Origin: Massilia sp. 9I
GTDB taxonomy: Bacteria > Pseudomonadota > Gammaproteobacteria > Burkholderiales > Burkholderiaceae_D
Direction: 5' to 3'
Length of the DNA stretch: 64,000 nt
NCBI RefSeq assembly: GCF_902506415.1
Contig: NZ_LR733275.1
Span: 1,713,795 to 1,777,794, forward strand
Both the position numbers and the translations under genes were made by a program. This document shows, piece after piece, positions 35,449-43,165 of the stretch. The stretch's first letter is position 1. Every line of letters begins with the position of its first letter. The notes below the pieces were generated by a model. The model was not told the DNA's origin. It was given only the letters and a program-made list of their open reading frames with translations, and did no database searches.

Positions 35449-36618
35449 ATGAGTAATTCGTCCCCTATTGGATTGGTAGTCCTGTTAGGCGCACTTGTCA
35501 TTGCGATTTTCGGAAGGACTTGGGAAGGGCACGGCAACCGCGGTAAGCCTCAGATGACGCGATTGACCGAGAAGATGAGGACTGTATGCGTCGGCAGGTT
35601 TCTGATCGACATGCCTGAACAGGCGCAGATAGACGTTGGGAGGGCCAGTGTCAACGGCTTCGATATTGCGACATTAATGGAATCGACCGACGAATTCAAC
35701 GCCCGTATCGCTCGGCGGGAAGCAGAACTCAAGGCCAAGCCGGACCGTCTTGGCGGAAATAAGAGCCTTGAGTCGGTCAAAGAGGTGAGTACGGCAAGTG
35801 GCTTGGTAGGCAAGATATTTGTTCACAGCCGAGCGGTGAATGAGGGAACGGCCGGGAATGGACTGGAGACCGAACACTACCGATATGAAGGTATCGCTGT
35901 CGAAGCGCTCGTGCACGGTGACGGCGTGAGTATCGACCTCGGCTCGGATTTCTACTTTCCGGAAAAGCTGGACGAAATACACAAGCTCGTCACCCAGCTG
36001 GTGCCAAATCCACGAAGCGAAACTCCTGGCGAGCCTGGGTTCTGTCTTGATCGAGCTTATATTCGCGATCCGCTTCGTGCAGACCAGGGAGAACAAATCA
36101 CGATGTTTGCCAAGCTGCCCAGTCATCCAGATTTCGACTTGCTGTTAATCCTCGCAGCTGGCGCTAAACCTGACAACGATGGGCTCCTCAAGCGGGGAGC
36201 CGCTTCTGAAAATCGACTTTCACTGGCTGAGAAAATGCGGGTCACTCGATTGCGTGCCCAGCCGCGTTCGATCGGAGGTTTGGCAGGGGAAGAGCTCATC
36301 AGGCGCGTCGTAGACAGGAGTGATGCTCAGGTGTACACCTTTCGATGGGAACTGAATGGTACGGAAGACGATGTGTTCACTCCACACCTTGTGTTTTCGA
36401 TGACTACCGGGAAAGGCGATGATGGTCCCGTCAAGACGTCGATGTCAGAAGACGCTGTATTAGAATTGTGGGACAAGATTTCGTCGAGTATTCGTTTACG
36501 TCCAGGGGGAAGGCCACAAGTTCGCGTGTCCGCAAAGTTGTTTATCCCCATCGGCAGCCACGATTGGGCCGGCAATTGGTGCCAGCTATTGTGCGATGTT
36601 CCATCGGGGACGACATGA
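35449..36618 (+). CDS. Tli4-like T6SS immunity protein 2
   Basis: 389 residues: an N-terminal hydrophobic anchor (about 7-22, GLVVLLGALVIAIFG) and the same Tli4-like core as its neighbours (M-R-T-V-C-V-G-R-F-L-I-D-M-P, E-P-G-F-C-L-D-R-A-Y-I-R-D-P-L, F-R-W-E-L-N-G-T-E-D-D-V-F). It ends about 35 residues after the core without the SGWW modules. The ATG at 35449 is chosen because it begins the anchor; upstream codons to 35386 look non-coding. Ends in an ATGA overlap with immunity 3. Low GC like the rest of the cassette. Confidence 0.78.
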   Translation: MSNSSPIGLVVLLGALVIAIFGRTWEGHGNRGKPQMTRLTEKMRTVCVGRFLIDMPEQAQIDVGRASVNGFDIATLMESTDEFNARIARREAELKAKPDRLGGNKSLESVKEVSTASGLVGKIFVHSRAVNEGTAGNGLETEHYRYEGIAVEALVHGDGVSIDLGSDFYFPEKLDEIHKLVTQLVPNPRSETPGEPGFCLDRAYIRDPLRADQGEQITMFAKLPSHPDFDLLLILAAGAKPDNDGLLKRGAASENRLSLAEKMRVTRLRAQPRSIGGLAGEELIRRVVDRSDAQVYTFRWELNGTEDDVFTPHLVFSMTTGKGDDGPVKTSMSEDAVLELWDKISSSIRLRPGGRPQVRVSAKLFIPIGSHDWAGNWCQLLCDVPSGTT

Positions 36619-37715
36619 GGCGATTGTATTCGGTCGCGGTAACGCTTGCAGTTGCCGGAATCGCTTTTGCTGCGCTCGTTCCAAATCCATCCATAGGAAT
36701 CGAGCGCGAGAAGCGCGTTCTAACCCGACTTACCGCAACGATGAAAACGGTATGCGTCGGCCGGATATTGATCGACATCCCTGCCGAAGCTCAGATCGAA
36801 TTTGCGCGATCGAACATCGATGGTTTCGATATCAGTGCGCTGTATGAGACAAAGACGGAGTTCGACGAACGCCTCGCGGGACGAATAGCTAACCTGACTG
36901 GCACAGACGCGGTCCTCGAAAAAGGAAGTACGCTCGAACAGGTCGAGGAAATGGGTGGTGCGAATGGCGTTACGGGAAAGCTGATAGTGCACAGCCGTCG
37001 AGTGACCGAAGGTACCCGAGCACGCGGGCTCGAACTGGAGCGCTTTCGGAACGAAGGAGTTGCGGTCGAAGCCTTGCTCCATTTCGAGGGTGTCAGCTTT
37101 GATTTCGGCGCCGAGTATTACGACCCGGACCAGGTTGGAAACTTGCCGGCTTTGATTGCAAAGCTGGTGCCAAATCCCGGCTTTTCTGTCCCTGACGAAC
37201 CAGGGTTCTGCATTGATCGAGCGTATGTCCGCGATCCGCTCAGGGCGGAGCAGGGTGAGCAAACTACGATGTTTGTCAGACTGCCGAGTCACCCTGAGAT
37301 CGAACTCATGCTGATCCTTTCCGCTGGCACCAAACCCGATTCGGAGGGACTCCTCGCGAGAAGTGCAGCGGCTGAATCGCGACTACCCTTCGTCGACCGG
37401 ATGCGGATCAAGAAAGTTCGAGCGGCGCCGCGAGAAATTGCTGGCCTCGTTGGGGAGGAGCTGGTCAGACAGAGCATCGAAGAAAATCAATCGATGACTT
37501 CTAGTTTCTGGTGGGAGGTGAATGGGAGCGAAGACAATGTGCTCTATCCCCACCTGGTCCTCAGAATGGTTAAGAAGGGCGAAATCGCTGGAGCACCTGG
37601 TTCCCTTTCAGCAGACGCCGCAGTGGGTTTATGGGACAAAATATCTTCAAGCGTCCGTTTAAGGATTCCGGCTAAGCCATTGCGAGATCTCGAAAAGCCT
37701 CACGGCCAATTTTAG
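36615..37715 (+). CDS. Tli4-like T6SS immunity protein 3
   Basis: 366 residues: a signal or anchor (about 3-25, LYSVAVTLAVAGIAFAALV) and the Tli4-like core with M-K-T-V-C-V-G-R-I-L-I-D-I-P, G-F-D-I-S, E-P-G-F-C-I-D-R-A-Y-V-R-D-P-L, F-W-W-E-V-N-G-S-E-D-N-V and W-D-K-I-S-S-S-V-R-L-R. It starts inside the stop of immunity 2 (ATGA), so the two are coupled. The in-frame extension to 36468 lies over immunity 2 and is rejected. Three related immunity genes against one visible effector is unusual. Confidence 0.78.
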   Translation: MRRLYSVAVTLAVAGIAFAALVPNPSIGIEREKRVLTRLTATMKTVCVGRILIDIPAEAQIEFARSNIDGFDISALYETKTEFDERLAGRIANLTGTDAVLEKGSTLEQVEEMGGANGVTGKLIVHSRRVTEGTRARGLELERFRNEGVAVEALLHFEGVSFDFGAEYYDPDQVGNLPALIAKLVPNPGFSVPDEPGFCIDRAYVRDPLRAEQGEQTTMFVRLPSHPEIELMLILSAGTKPDSEGLLARSAAAESRLPFVDRMRIKKVRAAPREIAGLVGEELVRQSIEENQSMTSSFWWEVNGSEDNVLYPHLVLRMVKKGEIAGAPGSLSADAAVGLWDKISSSVRLRIPAKPLRDLEKPHGQF

Positions 37716-37797
37716 GCACGCGGCTATTATGCGATCGCGCAATGTTAGGTTAGACAGCTCAGTTACATTCCAGCTTTCCGCATCCAGGAGAGCTGGG

Positions 37798-38106
37798 GTG
37801 AGCCACAAGCGCTATTACATCCGCGACGGCGCGCAGACGACGGCCGATGGCATCGTGAAGGCATCCGGCACATTCACGACCCTCGATGGCATCCCGCTGG
37901 CGCGGGAAGGCGATCCGGTCGACTGTCCCGCATGCGGCGAACAGGGCGTGATCCAGTGTGTGGCGCCGCGTCTGCCGGACCAGGCCGAGGGAAAGCAGTA
38001 CGCGCTGAGCGACGACCTGTGCGTATGCGGCTGCTCGCCACCGCCGAAACTCCTGGCCGACCGCTTCGACGACTTCCAGATCGTCGACGACAGTCCGTCG
38101 ATCTAA
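37798..38106 (+). CDS. PAAR-domain protein (T6SS spike tip)
   Basis: 102 residues. A compact PAAR domain shows repeated beta-hairpins and the R-E-G-D-P-V-D-C-P-A-C-G-E-Q-G-V-I segment (about 40-56), with further Cys residues near the C-terminus that can complete the zinc tip. PAAR proteins cap the VgrG trimer. The GTG at 37798 has AGGAG seven bases upstream; the ATG at 37729 lies in low-GC intergenic sequence and is rejected. GC content returns to the chromosomal level here, so this gene likely belongs to the conserved frame around the exchanged cassette. Confidence 0.85.
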   Translation: MSHKRYYIRDGAQTTADGIVKASGTFTTLDGIPLAREGDPVDCPACGEQGVIQCVAPRLPDQAEGKQYALSDDLCVCGCSPPPKLLADRFDDFQIVDDSPSI

Positions 38107-38142
38107 CCGCCAGCGATCGCGCGCTTCCCGCGGCCCGGAGCC

Positions 38143-40500
38143 ATGCGCTGCGCCATCCTCGCTTTCCTCGTCGGCGTTTGCTGGCTGCAGTCCTGCGCGG
38201 AACTCCCTTCACCACCCTGCGTAGCCGGCGCCGCCGCTAGCGCGCTCGCCCTGTGCGCCTTACGCAGGCAACTGGCGGCCATGATCGCCGCCGCCTTGTT
38301 CGGCGCGTCCTGGGCGGCCTTGCTGGCGCATCTGGCGATCGCCGACGGCCTGCCGCGCGAGATGGAGGGCAGGGACGTGGTCATCGTCGGCACCGTCGAC
38401 AGTTTGCCGCACGAGTTCGAAGGCGGCGCGCGCTTCAACCTGCACGTCGAGCGCGTGCTGACGCCTGGTGCGACCGTCCCGAAGCGCATCGCCGTTTCGT
38501 GGTATGGCCAGCTGGCCGGCGCCGACGGCCCGGACGAGGCGGTGCAGCCGGGCGAACGCTGGCAGCTGGTCGTGCGCCTGCAGCGCCCGCACGGGAATGC
38601 GAACCCCTACGGCTTCGATTACGAAGCCTGGGTGCTGGAGCAGGGGATACGCGCCACCGGCTACGTGCGCCCCGCCGGTGCGCGCAACCAGCGCCTGGAT
38701 GCCTTCGTGCTGCGTTTCGGCCATGTGGTCGAACGCGCCCGCGCTGCGCTGCGCCGGCACATCCTGCAGCAGCTCGACGGCAAGCGCTATGCCGGCGTGA
38801 TCGTGGCGCTGGTGATCGGCGACCAGCGCGGCATCCCCCAATCGGACTGGGACGTCTTCAACCGCACCGGCATCAGCCACCTGGTGTCGATCTCGGGCCT
38901 GCACATCACGATGGTGGCGGGCCTTGCGGCATGGGCCGTGTCCGCACTGTGGCGCCGTTCTTTTCTCTTGGAGGACGCCGCGTTGCCCTTGCGCCTGCCG
39001 GCCCAGAAAGCGGCGGCGCTGGCGGGCGCGCTGGTGGCGCTGCTGTATGTGCTGCTGGCCGGCTTCGGCGTGCCGGCGCAGCGCACCTTCTACATGCTGG
39101 CGGCGGTGGCGGCGGCGCTGTGGTTCGGGCGCGTCGTGGCGCTCTCTCACGTCCTGTGCCTGGCGCTGGCCGTCGTTATCCTCATCGACCCCTGGGCGGT
39201 GCTCGGCGCCGGCTTCTGGCTCTCGTTTGGCGCGGTGGCGGTCATCCTGTACGCGAATCTCGGCCGGGTACAGCCCGCGGCCGGCTGGCGCCGCACGCTG
39301 TCGATGGCGGCCCAGACCCAGTATGCGGTCACGATCGGCCTGGTGCCGCTGACGATGCTGCTGTTTTCCCAGGTGTCCCTGGCCAGCCCGTTCGCGAACG
39401 CGATCGCCATCCCGGTGATCAGCCTGTTCGTGACGCCGCTGGCGCTGGTCGGCGCACTGCTGCCGGCGCCGCTGGCGGGTTGGGTGCTCGGCCTGGCCCA
39501 CCTGGCGGTCGAGCTGCTGGCCGACGGCCTGGCGCTGCTGGCCGCCAGCCCGGTGGCGGTCGCAAACGCCCCGGCACCATCGCCGTGGATCTTCGTGCTG
39601 GCACTGGCCGGCACCTTCTGGATGCTGGCGCCGCGCGGCTGGCCGCACCGGTGGGCCGGGCTCGCGGCCTGGGCGCCGATGCTCACCCAGCTGCCGACCG
39701 CGCCCCCTGCCGGCAGCTTCACGGTGACGGCATTCGACGTCGGCCAGGGCATGGCCCTGCTGGTCGAAACCAGCGGCCATCGCCTGCTGTACGACGCCGG
39801 TCCGCAGTATGCGCCCGGGTCCGATGCCGCTGGCCGCATCCTGCTGCCTTACCTGAGGGGTCGCGGCATCGGCCAGCTGGACGCGCTGGTGGTCTCGCAC
39901 AGCGACGTCGACCACGCCGGCGGCGCCCGCACACTGATCAAGGGTGTCGCGGTCGCACAGGTCCATTCCTCGCTGGGGAGCGGCCACCCTGTCGTGCATG
40001 CGGCGCGGCGTCACAGTCGCTGCGCGGCCGGCCAGGCATGGTCGTGGGACGGCGTGCGCTTCGAGATGCTGGGTCCCGACCCCGATTCGTACCAGCAGGC
40101 CGACTTGAGGGCCAATGCGCGCAGTTGCGTGTTGCGCGTGAGCGCTGGCGGCCGCGCGATGCTGCTGGCGGCGGACATCGAGGCGGCGCAGGAAGGGCAG
40201 CTCTTGCGCAGCGCGCAGGGCCAGTTGCGCGCCGACGTCCTGCTGGCGCCGCACCACGGCAGCGGCACCTCGTCCACTGCGGCCTTCCTGGATGCCGTCG
40301 ATCCCCAGGTCGGCGTGTTCCAGGTGGGCTATCGCAATCGCTATCGCCACCCCAAAAAAGAGGTCTACGAACGTTACGGCAATCTAGGCATCCGCCGTCT
40401 GCGCACCGACGATTCGGGCGCCGTCACGCTACGTTTCAGTAAGAGGCTGGAGGTGAGCGAGTTCCGCGCCGAGCGCCGGCGCTACTGGTACGGCCAGTAG
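38143..40500 (+). CDS. comEC: DNA internalization competence protein ComEC/Rec2
   Basis: 785-residue polytopic channel thought to carry single-stranded DNA across the inner membrane. There are N-terminal membrane helices and an OB-like DUF4131 region (about 70-190). The competence domain (about 200-480) opens with V-I-G-D-Q-R-G-I and the N-R-T-G-I-S-H-L-V-S-I-S-G-L-H signature. A C-terminal metallo-beta-lactamase-like domain follows (about 525-740, with F-D-V-G-Q-G, S-H-S-D-V-D-H-A-G-G, and A-P-H-H-G-S). Length agrees with the family. It ends four bases from the convergent cpxA. Confidence 0.93.
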   Translation: MRCAILAFLVGVCWLQSCAELPSPPCVAGAAASALALCALRRQLAAMIAAALFGASWAALLAHLAIADGLPREMEGRDVVIVGTVDSLPHEFEGGARFNLHVERVLTPGATVPKRIAVSWYGQLAGADGPDEAVQPGERWQLVVRLQRPHGNANPYGFDYEAWVLEQGIRATGYVRPAGARNQRLDAFVLRFGHVVERARAALRRHILQQLDGKRYAGVIVALVIGDQRGIPQSDWDVFNRTGISHLVSISGLHITMVAGLAAWAVSALWRRSFLLEDAALPLRLPAQKAAALAGALVALLYVLLAGFGVPAQRTFYMLAAVAAALWFGRVVALSHVLCLALAVVILIDPWAVLGAGFWLSFGAVAVILYANLGRVQPAAGWRRTLSMAAQTQYAVTIGLVPLTMLLFSQVSLASPFANAIAIPVISLFVTPLALVGALLPAPLAGWVLGLAHLAVELLADGLALLAASPVAVANAPAPSPWIFVLALAGTFWMLAPRGWPHRWAGLAAWAPMLTQLPTAPPAGSFTVTAFDVGQGMALLVETSGHRLLYDAGPQYAPGSDAAGRILLPYLRGRGIGQLDALVVSHSDVDHAGGARTLIKGVAVAQVHSSLGSGHPVVHAARRHSRCAAGQAWSWDGVRFEMLGPDPDSYQQADLRANARSCVLRVSAGGRAMLLAADIEAAQEGQLLRSAQGQLRADVLLAPHHGSGTSSTAAFLDAVDPQVGVFQVGYRNRYRHPKKEVYERYGNLGIRRLRTDDSGAVTLRFSKRLEVSEFRAERRRYWYGQ

Positions 40501-40504
40501 CTCC

Positions 40505-41887
40505 TCAGGCCTGCAACGGCAGGCTGAGTCGCACCCGCAGGCCGCCGCCGTCGCGGTTGAAGGCGCCGATGCCGCCGCCATGCGCCGCCATGACGCGCTG
40601 GGCGATCGCCAGGCCCAGGCCATGGCCATCGACGTTGTTCGGGTGCGAGCGGAAGAAGGGCTGGAAGATGGCGTCGAGGTGGGCCGGCGCGATGCCCGGG
40701 CCACGGTCGAGGACGTCCACGTGGGCCTGGCCATCGGCCGCGTGCAGCACGATCTCGACGCAGCCGCCGCTGCCGCCGTGGCGGATCGCGTTGCGCACCA
40801 CGTTCTCCAGCGCGCTCCACAGCAGGTCCGGGTCGCCGTGGACGACCACCGCACCCGGCGCCTGCACCTCGATGCGGGGCACGCAGGGGCCGGCTTCGAA
40901 GCGCGCATCCGCGGCGATCTGGTCGGCCAGTTCGGTGAGGTCAAGCTGCTCGCGTCGCGTCAGCTTGGGTGAAGCTTCCAGGCGCGACAGGGTGAGCAGC
41001 TCGCCGACCAGCTTATCCATGCGCATGCTTTCGCGCTCGATGCGGTCGAGCGAGGAGCCGATCTTGTCCGGCTGCTGGTGCGCCAGGCCGACCGCGGCCT
41101 GCAGGCGCGCGAGCGGCGAGCGCAGTTCGTGCGAGACGTCGTGCAGCAGACGGCGTTGGCCGTCCATCAGGGCGGCTAGCCGTGCGCTCATGCGGTCGAA
41201 GTCGCGTCCCAGGTCGCTCAGCTCGTCGCCCGCGCGGCCGCCCTTGGCGAAGCGCGGCGCCAGGTCGCCGGCGGCCGCGGCCTCGAAGGCGCTGCGCAGG
41301 GCGCGGATCGGGCGCGAAAAGTACCAGGCGAGGAGGGCGGCAAACAGCAGGCTGGCCAGGGTAGCCGCGACGATGCCCGCCACCTGACCGACGCGGTGGC
41401 CGAAGCCCGGACCCGGCCCCGGCGGCGGCCCTGCGCCGAGCATGCCCGGCCGCGGGGCTCCGCCCTCGATCATCCCCGGCGGCGCTCCACGCGCCGGGCG
41501 CCGCACGAAGGCAATGTAGTCCGCGCCGTCCGGCCCCGCCAGGCGGCGCACGCCGCGCGCCGCCTCGCCCGAGGCCAGCTGGCGCTTGGCTTCCGCCGCC
41601 AGCCCGGGCGGCACAGGGCGGCCCAGCAGCTCCTGTCCGAGATGGTCGAGCACCAGCACCTGGGGGCGCTGCAGCTCGCCCACCATGCCGCGCAGGGCGG
41701 GCAGGCCGCCATGCCGGAGCGTGGCAGCGGCCGCGTCGAGCGCGATCCAGGCCGGCGGACCGGTATCCAGTTCGGCAGCCTGGCTGCGGGCCCGTTCGCG
41801 CAGCCAGAAGGCGCCGCCGATGCCGACCGCGGCGGCCAGCTGGGCCAGCAGTATACAGAGGAAGAATTTCCAGAACAGGCGGCCCAT
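40505..41887 (-). CDS. cpxA: Cpx-type sensor histidine kinase
   Basis: 460 residues. Two membrane helices (about 7-28 and 166-190) flank a periplasmic sensor of about 135 residues rich in Pro and Gly. HAMP is about 190-245, and the HisKA phospho-acceptor is His253 in HDVSHELRSPLARLQ. The HATPase domain has N-box VVRNAIRHG, G1 DRGPGIAP and G2 GHGLGLAIA. It probably senses envelope stress and phosphorylates the adjacent CpxR, whose gene ends one base upstream. The assignment to Cpx rests on the regulator's resemblance to CpxR and on the CpxR box nearby. Confidence 0.88.
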   Translation of the reverse strand: MGRLFWKFFLCILLAQLAAAVGIGGAFWLRERARSQAAELDTGPPAWIALDAAAATLRHGGLPALRGMVGELQRPQVLVLDHLGQELLGRPVPPGLAAEAKRQLASGEAARGVRRLAGPDGADYIAFVRRPARGAPPGMIEGGAPRPGMLGAGPPPGPGPGFGHRVGQVAGIVAATLASLLFAALLAWYFSRPIRALRSAFEAAAAGDLAPRFAKGGRAGDELSDLGRDFDRMSARLAALMDGQRRLLHDVSHELRSPLARLQAAVGLAHQQPDKIGSSLDRIERESMRMDKLVGELLTLSRLEASPKLTRREQLDLTELADQIAADARFEAGPCVPRIEVQAPGAVVVHGDPDLLWSALENVVRNAIRHGGSGGCVEIVLHAADGQAHVDVLDRGPGIAPAHLDAIFQPFFRSHPNNVDGHGLGLAIAQRVMAAHGGGIGAFNRDGGGLRVRLSLPLQA

Positions 41888-41888
41888 G

Positions 41889-42575
41889 TCAGTCCCGTAT
41901 CAGCTGGTAGCCCTGGCGGTAGATCGTTTGCAGGGGAGAGCGGCCGTCGGCCAGCATGCCCAGCTTCTGGCGCAGGCTGCTCAGGTGGACGTCGATATTG
42001 CGGTCGAAGCGCGCCAGCGGCCGGCCCAGGCCCTGTTCCGACAGCTCGTTCTTGCTGACAGCCCGTCCGGCATGGCGCGCCAGCACCTCGAGCAGGTTGA
42101 ATTCGGTGCTGGTCAGCTCCACCACCGCACCGTCCCAGGTGGCGCGGCGCTGTTCCGGGTACATGCTGAGCTTACCCACGCTGAGCACCGCGCCGGGGCC
42201 GGCGCCGGCCGCGGCATGGGTGCGGCGCAGGATGGCGCGCACCCGCGCCGTCAGTTCGCGCGGGGTGCAGGGTTTGGCGACGTAATCGTCGGCGCCGAGC
42301 TCCAGGCCGAGTATGCGATCCGCATCGTCGCCGCGCGCGGTCAGCATCAGGACCGGGATGCGGCTGGCGGCCCGGATCTGGCGCAGGGCGTCGATACCGT
42401 TCGTTCCGGGCATCATCACGTCGAGGACGGCGATCGCATAGTCGCCGCGCAGGGCCTCGCGCGCCCCGTCCGCGCCATTGTGGACGCAAGTGGTGCGAAA
42501 ACCCTCTTGTTCGAGGTACTCGGAAAACATTCCGACGAGTTCGACGTCGTCGTCGATGAGTAAAACATGGTTCAT
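41889..42575 (-). CDS. cpxR: Cpx-type response regulator (OmpR family)
   Basis: 228 residues: receiver domain (about 1-118, phospho-acceptor Asp52 in VLDVMMPGTNGID, Lys in DDYVAKPC) and an OmpR/PhoB winged-helix output domain (about 128-226). It is close to E. coli CpxR throughout, including the G-L-E-L-G-A-D-D-Y, L-T-x-T-E-F-x-L-L and P-x-x-x-F-D-R-x-I-D-x-H-x-S-x-L-R segments. Activates envelope-stress genes. The ATG at 42575 gives M-N-H-V-L-L-I-D-D-D. Divergent from the cpxP-like gene across a region with a perfect CpxR box. Confidence 0.92.
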   Translation of the reverse strand: MNHVLLIDDDVELVGMFSEYLEQEGFRTTCVHNGADGAREALRGDYAIAVLDVMMPGTNGIDALRQIRAASRIPVLMLTARGDDADRILGLELGADDYVAKPCTPRELTARVRAILRRTHAAAGAGPGAVLSVGKLSMYPEQRRATWDGAVVELTSTEFNLLEVLARHAGRAVSKNELSEQGLGRPLARFDRNIDVHLSSLRQKLGMLADGRSPLQTIYRQGYQLIRD

Positions 42576-42626
42576 GTCATCAGCATAGCAAAAGGCGCGC
42601 AGCTCGACTGTTGCTTGTTGAGCAGT

Positions 42627-42641
42627 TTTACCCGGATTTAC
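42627..42641 (-). promoter_or_regulatory. CpxR box in the cpxR/cpxP divergent promoter
   Basis: The minus strand reads GTAAA-TCCGG-GTAAA, a perfect match to the known CpxR consensus GTAAA-N5-GTAAA. A third GTAAA half-site lies at 42658-42662, 21 bp from the start of its neighbour (two turns of the helix). The position, about 50 bp before cpxR and 70 bp before the cpxP-like gene, suits autoregulation and activation of both. Confidence 0.82.
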
Positions 42642-42711
42642 ACGGGTCCTACCGCGTTTTACATGGCGGGACAGCAGAATGCAGCCACCGAAACCCATGA
42701 AGGACACGAGC

Positions 42712-43149
42712 ATGACATTCACTTCCCTCCGCGCCGCCGCCCTGCTGGCGGCCGCCTGCCTGGCCGGCGCGCCGGCCTTTGCCCAGGACGGGCCACCGCC
42801 TCCAGGCCTGGACCGCGGCCCGGGCGGTCCCGGTCCGCACTTCCTGCGCGGCGTCGACTTGAGCGAGGCCCAGCAGGATCGCCTGTTCGCCATCATGCAC
42901 GAGGCGGCGCCCAAGCGCCGCGAGATCGACAAGGCGCGGCGCAAGGCGCACGAGGCCCTGCGCGAGGCAGCCGCCAGCGCCAGTTTCGACGACGCCAAAG
43001 CCGCCGCGGCGGCCCAGGCGCTGGGCCAGGCGGTGGCCGCCGACGAACTGCTGCGCGTGCGTACCGAAGCCCAGGCGATGGCCCTGCTCACCCCGCAGCA
43101 GCGCGAAGCGCAGCGCAAGGACCGTGCGCCGCGCGGCCCGCGCGATTGA
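42712..43149 (+). CDS. CpxP/Spy-family periplasmic stress protein
   Basis: 145 residues: a signal peptide (about 1-25, ending APAFA) followed by a Gly/Pro-rich stretch and a helical body of about 100 residues. Two LTxxQ-type motifs are present (DLSEAQQDRLF and LLTPQQREAQ), the hallmark of CpxP, Spy and CpxP-like repressors of Cpx kinases. The ATG at 42712 has AAGGA seven bases upstream; the ATGs at 42679 and 42697 lack one. Divergent from cpxRA with a CpxR box between, so a feedback inhibitor or chaperone role is likely. Confidence 0.85.
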   Translation: MTFTSLRAAALLAAACLAGAPAFAQDGPPPPGLDRGPGGPGPHFLRGVDLSEAQQDRLFAIMHEAAPKRREIDKARRKAHEALREAAASASFDDAKAAAAAQALGQAVAADELLRVRTEAQAMALLTPQQREAQRKDRAPRGPRD

Positions 43150-43165
43150 CCCCAGGAGAAGAACC

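Noticed and set aside
36468..36614. N-terminal extension of immunity protein 3
   Set aside because: It overlaps immunity 2 in another frame and hides the signal or anchor that begins at 36615.
38260..40350. 696-codon minus-strand and 729-codon plus-strand frames over comEC
   Set aside because: Both overlap a gene with all ComEC motifs and read as Arg/His/Gln-rich shadows.
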